DNA from: Alphaproteobacteria bacterium
Lineage (GTDB): Bacteria > Pseudomonadota > Alphaproteobacteria > GCA-2731375
NCBI GenBank assembly: GCA_016776605.1
Contig: JADHTB010000015.1
Span: forward strand, 1-64,000
Length of the DNA stretch: 64,000 nucleotides
Reading direction: 5' to 3'
The notes below the pieces were generated by a model that did not search any database, was not told where the DNA came from, and saw only the letters and a list, made by a program, of their open reading frames with translations. Position 1 is the stretch's first letter. Each line of letters opens with the position of its first letter. This document shows, piece after piece, positions 59,647-64,000 of the stretch. The translations under genes and the position numbers were made by a program.

Positions 59647-59750
59647 TAGAGCAATTCCGAATTAATGAGAATCGCGAAGCGATTCTAAGTGATTGGAAAA
59701 ATTGCTCTAATTCTAAAGATCTGAGCATTTTTTTGAATGAAAATGCTCTA
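59647..59750. repeat. Composite A-B miniature palindromic repeat
   Basis: The A segment is 59647-59709, with the perfect core hairpin AGAATCGC-GAA-GCGATTCT. The B segment is 59710-59750, ending GAATGAAAATGCTCTA. A further B terminus (GAAAATGCTCTA) overlaps at 59637-59648. The whole is the inverse of 16965-17067. The final CTA is the TAG stop of the luciferase-like gene on the minus strand. Confidence 0.9.
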
Positions 59751-60797
59751 GGACTGCACATGGGGCATGACTTCCTTGGCGAACAGACGCAGCATGTCCA
59801 GGCACTTCTGAACCCCGTAATAGGGCGGATAGTGCAGCATGAGCGAGGTGACGCCGATCTTGCGCAGGTCCTCGATGCGGCGGATCACCGTATCGGGCGA
59901 GCCATGTAAAATGGTCGTGTCCAGCAGATTGTCATAGGCAAATTGGGATTCGTCATTCTTTTCCGCCACATCGCCCAGATAACCGGCGGTGTCGCCCGAA
60001 AGGAAGGACTTCATATGATAGGTTATGCCCGCCTCGCTCTCGGCCTTGGCCTTGGCATCGGTCTCGGCAACATAGACCATGCGCACTACATCGAACTGGC
60101 CGAACGCGGGGTTTTGGTTCAGCGGCGCCGGCGCCTCCTTCATATGGGTCTGATAGAATTCAATATTCCGGGCCAGCACCTCGAACGAGGGCAGGGTGCC
60201 CTGCATCAGGCCAAAGCCTTTTTGCGCCGCCAGCCGCATGGAGTTGTCGGTGCCCGCACCCATGAAAAACGGTGGATGGGGCTGTTGGATCGGTTGCGGG
60301 AATATTTCGTAACCTTCGTCCATCTTGAACTGAAAGAATTTGCCATCCGCGTTCACCCGCTTTTCGTGAAACCCTTGCAGGATCAGATCCACCGCCTCTG
60401 CCTGGCGTTCCCGCCGGCTTTCGAAATCGATGCCCAGGCCCTCGAATTCATAGGGCCGGTAGCCCGAACCAAGGCCAAGCTGAAAGCGTCCGTTGCTCAA
60501 AATATCGACAAAGGCGGCGTTTTCGACGATGCGCATGGGATGATGCAGGGGCACCACCATGACGGCGGCGCCCAACTTGATGCGCGTGGTCTTCGCGGCC
60601 AGATAACTTAAATAGGCGAACGGATCGGGCATGATGCCGTAGCGGTTGGAAAAATGATGCTCGGCGATCCAGATGCTGTCATAGCCCAACTCCTCCGCCT
60701 CGACGATCTCGCGGGTGACCCGTTCGTGGATGGTCTGGTGAGGATAAACCTCGGACTCCGGGTCGGGATGGGAGGTGAACAAAATGCCGAATTTCAT
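59748..60797 (-). CDS. LLM-class (luciferase-like) flavin-dependent oxidoreductase
   Basis: A protein of about 349 residues with the luciferase-like TIM barrel. Motifs are KFGILFTSHPDPESEVY, LGYDSIWIAEHHFSNRYG, TRIKLGAAVMVVPLHHPMRI and the FMN-binding LGLGSGYRPYEF. Such enzymes use reduced flavin and O2 for monooxygenation, or F420/FMN for other oxidations. The ATG at 60797 is preferred over the TTG at 60800, with AGAGGAAA upstream. It lies between the molybdenum hydroxylase genes and the second HyuA, all on the same strand. Confidence 0.88.
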   Translation of the reverse strand: MKFGILFTSHPDPESEVYPHQTIHERVTREIVEAEELGYDSIWIAEHHFSNRYGIMPDPFAYLSYLAAKTTRIKLGAAVMVVPLHHPMRIVENAAFVDILSNGRFQLGLGSGYRPYEFEGLGIDFESRRERQAEAVDLILQGFHEKRVNADGKFFQFKMDEGYEIFPQPIQQPHPPFFMGAGTDNSMRLAAQKGFGLMQGTLPSFEVLARNIEFYQTHMKEAPAPLNQNPAFGQFDVVRMVYVAETDAKAKAESEAGITYHMKSFLSGDTAGYLGDVAEKNDESQFAYDNLLDTTILHGSPDTVIRRIEDLRKIGVTSLMLHYPPYYGVQKCLDMLRLFAKEVMPHVQS

Positions 60798-60953
60798 CAA
60801 GCGTTTCCTCTATTTCGGATTTGGGCGCGCCTCGGTTCAGGCGGCGTTGGCAGACTGTTGCCGGTAGGGTGGCTGTATTCTGGCTGCCCGGTGAATAGAG
60901 GTCAACCGATGACCGTGACCCGCGGCCGCGGCATGATATGCCCGGTTTTACCC

Positions 60954-63293
60954 CTAAAATCTGCCCAGCGCGCGCAACAGTCTCGGCGGCGTTATGGGCA
61001 CTTCCGCAATGGAGGCATCGAAGGGCGAAATGGCATCGTTGACCGCGTTCAGGATGGCGCCCACGGCGCCCGCCGTGCCGGCTTCCCCGGCGCCTTTCGC
61101 ACCCAGTTCCGAGGTCTTGGTGGGAGATTCGATATGCGCGACTTCGATGTCGGGCATTTCGCCGGCCATGGGCACAAGATAGTCGGCGAAGCTGCCGGTC
61201 AACAAATGGCCGTCGGGGTCGTAGCGCAGTTCTTCATACAAGGCGGCGCCAATGCCCTGGACGACACCGCCGCGCACCTGTTCGCGGACCAGCAGCGGGT
61301 TCAGGATACGGCCGCAGTCGTGCACCACCAGATGGCGCAACGGCATGACGATGCCGCTGTCCACGTCAACTTCGACGATGGCGATTTGCAGGCCGTTGCC
61401 GGCCAGGAACATGCGGTCCCGCGTGGCATAACGTTCAACCACGGTCAGGTCCGCCGCAACTCCTTCGGGGATGCTGTAGGGCTGAAAATGGCCGATGCGG
61501 GCTATTTCGGACACCGCCATATGGGTCGTGCCGCTGGCGGTATCCACCACCACGCCTTGCTCGATGGTCAGACCGGCGGCGTTCTTTTGCAGCAGGCTGG
61601 CGGCGATGGACAGAATATTGCGCCGCAAGGTGGTGGCCGCGCGCATGGCGGCCTCTCCCGCCAGGGCCGCGCCGCGCGAACCCCACGAGCCGCCGCCCAC
61701 CGGGCACAGGGCGCTGTCGCCGCTGATCACCTCCACATCCCCCAAAGGCAGGCCCAGCACGTCGGCAACGACTTGCTGGATGCCCGTGTCGATGCCCTGG
61801 CCCTGATCCGTGGCGCCCGTGTAGCAGCGCAAGGTTCCAGAGCCTTCCAGGCGCAGCAGGCAGGTTTCCTGTGCACTGATATGCTGGCCGCCTTCGCCGT
61901 AATATTCCGGGCCGATGGCGGTCAGTTCGACAAAGGTGGCAACGCCGATGCCGCGATAGACGCCTTTGGCACGCGCCTCGGCCTGTTCCTGGCGGAATTG
62001 CGCCACGTCGATGATCTCCAGTGCCTTGTCCAGGCAAGGGTTCAAGGACAGGTATTCGAATTCCACCCCGCCGGTGGAGGTCCGGGGAAAATCATCATCG
62101 TCAAGATAGTTGCGCCGCCGGACCTCGATCGCATCCAGGCCCAGGTGCGCCGCGCCCAGGTCGATCAGACGCTCGGCCACGGCGCAGGCGATGGGATGCC
62201 CGACCGAACGGATATGGCCAAGGATGCTTTTGTTCAGGAAGGCCATGCGCAGGTCGGCCCGATAGTTTTCGTGGCGATAGGGGGCGCCGGTCAGGCGGCT
62301 GATCTGATTGCCCTCGGCAATGGATGTGCGGGGATATTGTCCATAGGCGCCGGCGTTGAACAGATCGTCAACGTGCAGGCCCAGAATTTCGCCTTCCCTG
62401 GAAAAGGCCATGCGGGCATGGACCTCATGATCGCGGCAATGGATGTCGGAGAGAAAGGATTCCAGACGGTCGGCGATGTATTTGACCGGCCGCGCCAACA
62501 ATTTGGCGGCCACGCAGGCCGTCAGTTCATCCGCCATCAGGTGATGCTTCAGGCCAAAGGCGCCGCCAACGTCGGGACAGATGACGCGCACCTTGTGCTC
62601 GGGCAGGCCCAGCAGGCGGGCGTACAGATCCTGCTGCTGATGCGGGGTCTGGTGCGACTGATGCACTGTCAGGCGGCTTTCGCTGGGCTCGAAGTCGGCA
62701 ATGATGCCCCTGGGCTCCAGGCTGATGCCGCTGTGGCGGTGAAAACGAAAATGCTCCTCGGCCACATGCGCGGCGCCCGCGAAGGCCGCATCCACATCCC
62801 CCGCCGTGATCTTCGTCTCATAGGCCAGGTTGTCCGTCATGTCCCGATGCAGCACCGGTGCGCCAGGGGCCAAGGCCTGGTTGCCATCCAGGACCGGGGT
62901 CAATTCATGCCATTCGACCGCCACCTGTTCGGCGCCGTCCTCCGCCAGGGCGCGGCTTTCGGCGGCGACGGCGGCCACGGCTTCGCCCTGCCAGCGGACC
63001 ACGTCACGGGCCAGGACGCCCTGCTCCGGCGCCGCCATGGTTGGAAACAGCTTATGCGCCGCCCGCCAGGACGACACCGCGCCATCAAGGTCGGCGGCGG
63101 TGAACACCGCCACCACTCCCGGCAAGGCCATGGCCCGCGAGGTGTCAATGGCATCAATGCGGGCATGGGCATAGGGACTGCGGACAAAGGCCAGATGCAG
63201 CATGCGCGGCAGGCTGATGTCATCGACATACCTGCCCCGGCCCACCAACAACCGCTTGGCCCGGTCCCGCGGCACCTCCGCACCGATACTCAT
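60954..63293 (-). CDS. Molybdenum hydroxylase large subunit (xanthine dehydrogenase/CoxL family)
   Basis: About 779 residues. Mo-cofactor motifs include VGGAFGLKHHLMADELTACV, the GSWGSRGAALAGEAAMRA segment and the catalytic Glu in GAKGAGEAGTAGAV. The loop that in CO dehydrogenases reads AYRxxxR is HIRSVGHP, so this is not a CO dehydrogenase; an N-heterocycle or aldehyde hydroxylase is more likely. The start at 63293 overlaps the small-subunit stop as ATGA, so the longer upstream reading is rejected. It would work with the two genes upstream as a CoxL-S-M type heterotrimer. Confidence 0.9.
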   Translation of the reverse strand: MSIGAEVPRDRAKRLLVGRGRYVDDISLPRMLHLAFVRSPYAHARIDAIDTSRAMALPGVVAVFTAADLDGAVSSWRAAHKLFPTMAAPEQGVLARDVVRWQGEAVAAVAAESRALAEDGAEQVAVEWHELTPVLDGNQALAPGAPVLHRDMTDNLAYETKITAGDVDAAFAGAAHVAEEHFRFHRHSGISLEPRGIIADFEPSESRLTVHQSHQTPHQQQDLYARLLGLPEHKVRVICPDVGGAFGLKHHLMADELTACVAAKLLARPVKYIADRLESFLSDIHCRDHEVHARMAFSREGEILGLHVDDLFNAGAYGQYPRTSIAEGNQISRLTGAPYRHENYRADLRMAFLNKSILGHIRSVGHPIACAVAERLIDLGAAHLGLDAIEVRRRNYLDDDDFPRTSTGGVEFEYLSLNPCLDKALEIIDVAQFRQEQAEARAKGVYRGIGVATFVELTAIGPEYYGEGGQHISAQETCLLRLEGSGTLRCYTGATDQGQGIDTGIQQVVADVLGLPLGDVEVISGDSALCPVGGGSWGSRGAALAGEAAMRAATTLRRNILSIAASLLQKNAAGLTIEQGVVVDTASGTTHMAVSEIARIGHFQPYSIPEGVAADLTVVERYATRDRMFLAGNGLQIAIVEVDVDSGIVMPLRHLVVHDCGRILNPLLVREQVRGGVVQGIGAALYEELRYDPDGHLLTGSFADYLVPMAGEMPDIEVAHIESPTKTSELGAKGAGEAGTAGAVGAILNAVNDAISPFDASIAEVPITPPRLLRALGRF

Positions 63294-63805
63294 GGGCCCG
63301 GCGCCCCATGGCGCCCCCCGTGCCGCGCCCCGTGCCGCATCTGGGCCACCGCCTGAACCGCATCGACGATGGCTTGGTACCCGGTACAACGGCAGAAGTT
63401 ACCGGACAGGTAGTCGCGTATTTCCTCGCGGCTTGGCGCGGGATTTGCCTGCAATAATTCCTGGGCGCTGAACAGCATGCCCGGGGTGCAGAAACCGCAT
63501 TGCAATGCGTTCAGGCGATGAAACGCCGCCTGTAAATCAACCATCAGTTCGTTCTCTCCGGCGCCTTCGATGGTTCTGACCGCACAGCCATCGGCCTGGA
63601 CCGCAAGCGTCAGGCAGCCACGCACGGTCTGTTCATCCAGCAGCACGGTGCAGGCGCCGCAGGCGCCGTGCTCGCAGCCCACATGGCTGCCGGTAAAGCC
63701 CAATTCATGGCGCAGGAAATCCACCAGATTAAGGCGCACCGGCACTTCGCGCTCCACCGCTTCGCCATTCACCGTCAAGGCTATGCGCCGCAATTTGTTG
63801 CTCAT
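63290..63805 (-). CDS. Molybdenum hydroxylase 2Fe-2S subunit (CoxS/XdhC-like small subunit)
   Basis: About 171 residues. The plant-type 2Fe-2S motif is GCEHGACGACTVLLDE ending GC, and the second cluster domain has LQCGFCTPGM and FCRCTGYQAIVDAV. The last 15 residues are His/Gly/Arg-rich. The start at 63805 overlaps the upstream stop as ATGA; ATG 63811 is also possible. It carries electrons from the Mo centre to FAD in the third subunit. Confidence 0.93.
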   Translation of the reverse strand: MSNKLRRIALTVNGEAVEREVPVRLNLVDFLRHELGFTGSHVGCEHGACGACTVLLDEQTVRGCLTLAVQADGCAVRTIEGAGENELMVDLQAAFHRLNALQCGFCTPGMLFSAQELLQANPAPSREEIRDYLSGNFCRCTGYQAIVDAVQAVAQMRHGARHGGRHGAPGP

Positions 63806-64000
63806 GAGCATAATTCCAGCAAGGCCCGGCGCAACAGGACGCCGGTCAAATGGCGCCGATAGGCCGGGGGATAGGCCGGATCTTCGGGCGGATCAATTTC
63901 TCCGGCGATCAGAGCCGCCGCCTCGTCGATGCGTGCCTCGTTGATAGGCCGGCCTTCCAGAAAGGCCATTGTTTTTCCCGCCAGAATGGGCCGGTCGGCG
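63802..64000 (-). CDS. Molybdenum hydroxylase FAD-binding subunit, C-terminal part (window edge)
   Basis: The last 65 residues of a CoxM-like flavoprotein are encoded up to TGA at 63802-63804. They contain LEGRPINEARIDEAAALIAG and PEDPAYPPAYRRHLTGVLLR, the standard end of the CO dehydrogenase flavoprotein C-terminal domain. The gene starts beyond the right edge. Stop and next start overlap by four bases, so the operon order is FAD, 2Fe-2S, Mo subunit. Confidence 0.85.
   Translation of the reverse strand, partial: ADRPILAGKTMAFLEGRPINEARIDEAAALIAGEIDPPEDPAYPPAYRRHLTGVLLRRALLELCS

Noticed and set aside
58224..59909. A 561-codon open frame on the plus strand
   Set aside because: Antisense to the second HyuA gene and crossing a palindromic repeat. 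It has low-complexity Gly/His/Gln composition and no family features.
60654..63356. A 900-codon open frame on the plus strand
   Set aside because: It lies antisense to the molybdenum hydroxylase large subunit, whose Mo and catalytic motifs are clear. The antisense product has no recognisable domain and arises from GC-rich codon bias.
1..64000. CRISPR arrays, tRNA or rRNA genes
   Set aside because: No regular short repeats with unique spacers, no cloverleaf tRNA sequence and no rRNA-like sequence were noticed. The repeats present are dispersed palindromes.
60954..64000. Aerobic carbon monoxide dehydrogenase
   Set aside because: The operon order fits the CoxMSL family, but the large subunit lacks the AYRxxxR active loop of CO dehydrogenases.

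Overview
The window reads as the chromosome of a GC-rich alphaproteobacterium, probably of the Rhodospirillales or a nearby marine/soil lineage. The grounds are a fused alphaproteobacterial-type anthranilate synthase (TrpE-TrpG), an IalB-family secreted protein, a TRAP transporter, TauD/TfdA dioxygenases, a DmdC-like long acyl-CoA dehydrogenase and high GC with many Shine-Dalgarno-led, tightly packed genes. No rRNA, tRNA, CRISPR, prophage or transposase gene was seen. The species cannot be named from sequence reading alone.

Layout. 1-9 kb: end of a large palindromic repeat, a glyoxalase-fold protein divergent from a MocR-type regulator, a TerB-like protein, an alpha/beta hydrolase divergent from a sterol-desaturase-type membrane enzyme, a CobW GTPase, a TauD-type oxygenase, a membrane class III adenylate cyclase and an SGNH esterase. 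8.9-20.7 kb: a catabolic region holding a relic of a Rieske oxygenase gene, an esterase, a ThDP enzyme, a cytochrome P450, a second TauD oxygenase, methylmalonyl-CoA epimerase, a DUF35/thiolase pair, a tandem CoA-transferase and an MFS exporter. 20.9-24.7 kb: a penta-heme cytochrome followed by an outer-membrane barrel candidate. 25.2-32.6 kb: a truncated haemoglobin, a double CDGSH protein, and small-molecule catabolism genes (RraA/aldolase, two FAH-fold enzymes, methyltransferase, class V aminotransferase). 32.6-47.2 kb: acyl-CoA dehydrogenase, TrpEG, methyltransferases, a split ThDP decarboxylase, an IclR-controlled acyl-CoA ligase/dehydratase pair, a twin hot-dog thioesterase, a PLP D-cysteine desulfhydrase-like enzyme and an SDR. 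47.4-64 kb: a complete TRAP transporter, two HyuAB (hydantoinase/oxoprolinase) operons facing each other around an aminotransferase, a luciferase-like oxidoreductase and a three-subunit molybdenum hydroxylase running off the right edge.

Working together, most operons look like uptake and CoA-dependent breakdown of organic acids, aromatics, sterol/isoprenoid-like or N-heterocyclic compounds. Regulation visible in the sequence includes paired IclR-type operators and an RNA stem-loop ahead of trpEG.

The strongest non-genic signal is a set of palindromic, TA-bounded miniature repeats. One family is about 263 bp with two nested cruciforms; the other is about 61-63 bp, often with a 40 bp satellite. 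Their TAGAGC termini supply the TAG stop codon of eight genes, including both genes of one convergent pair. The most interesting protein system is the cytochrome-barrel pair.
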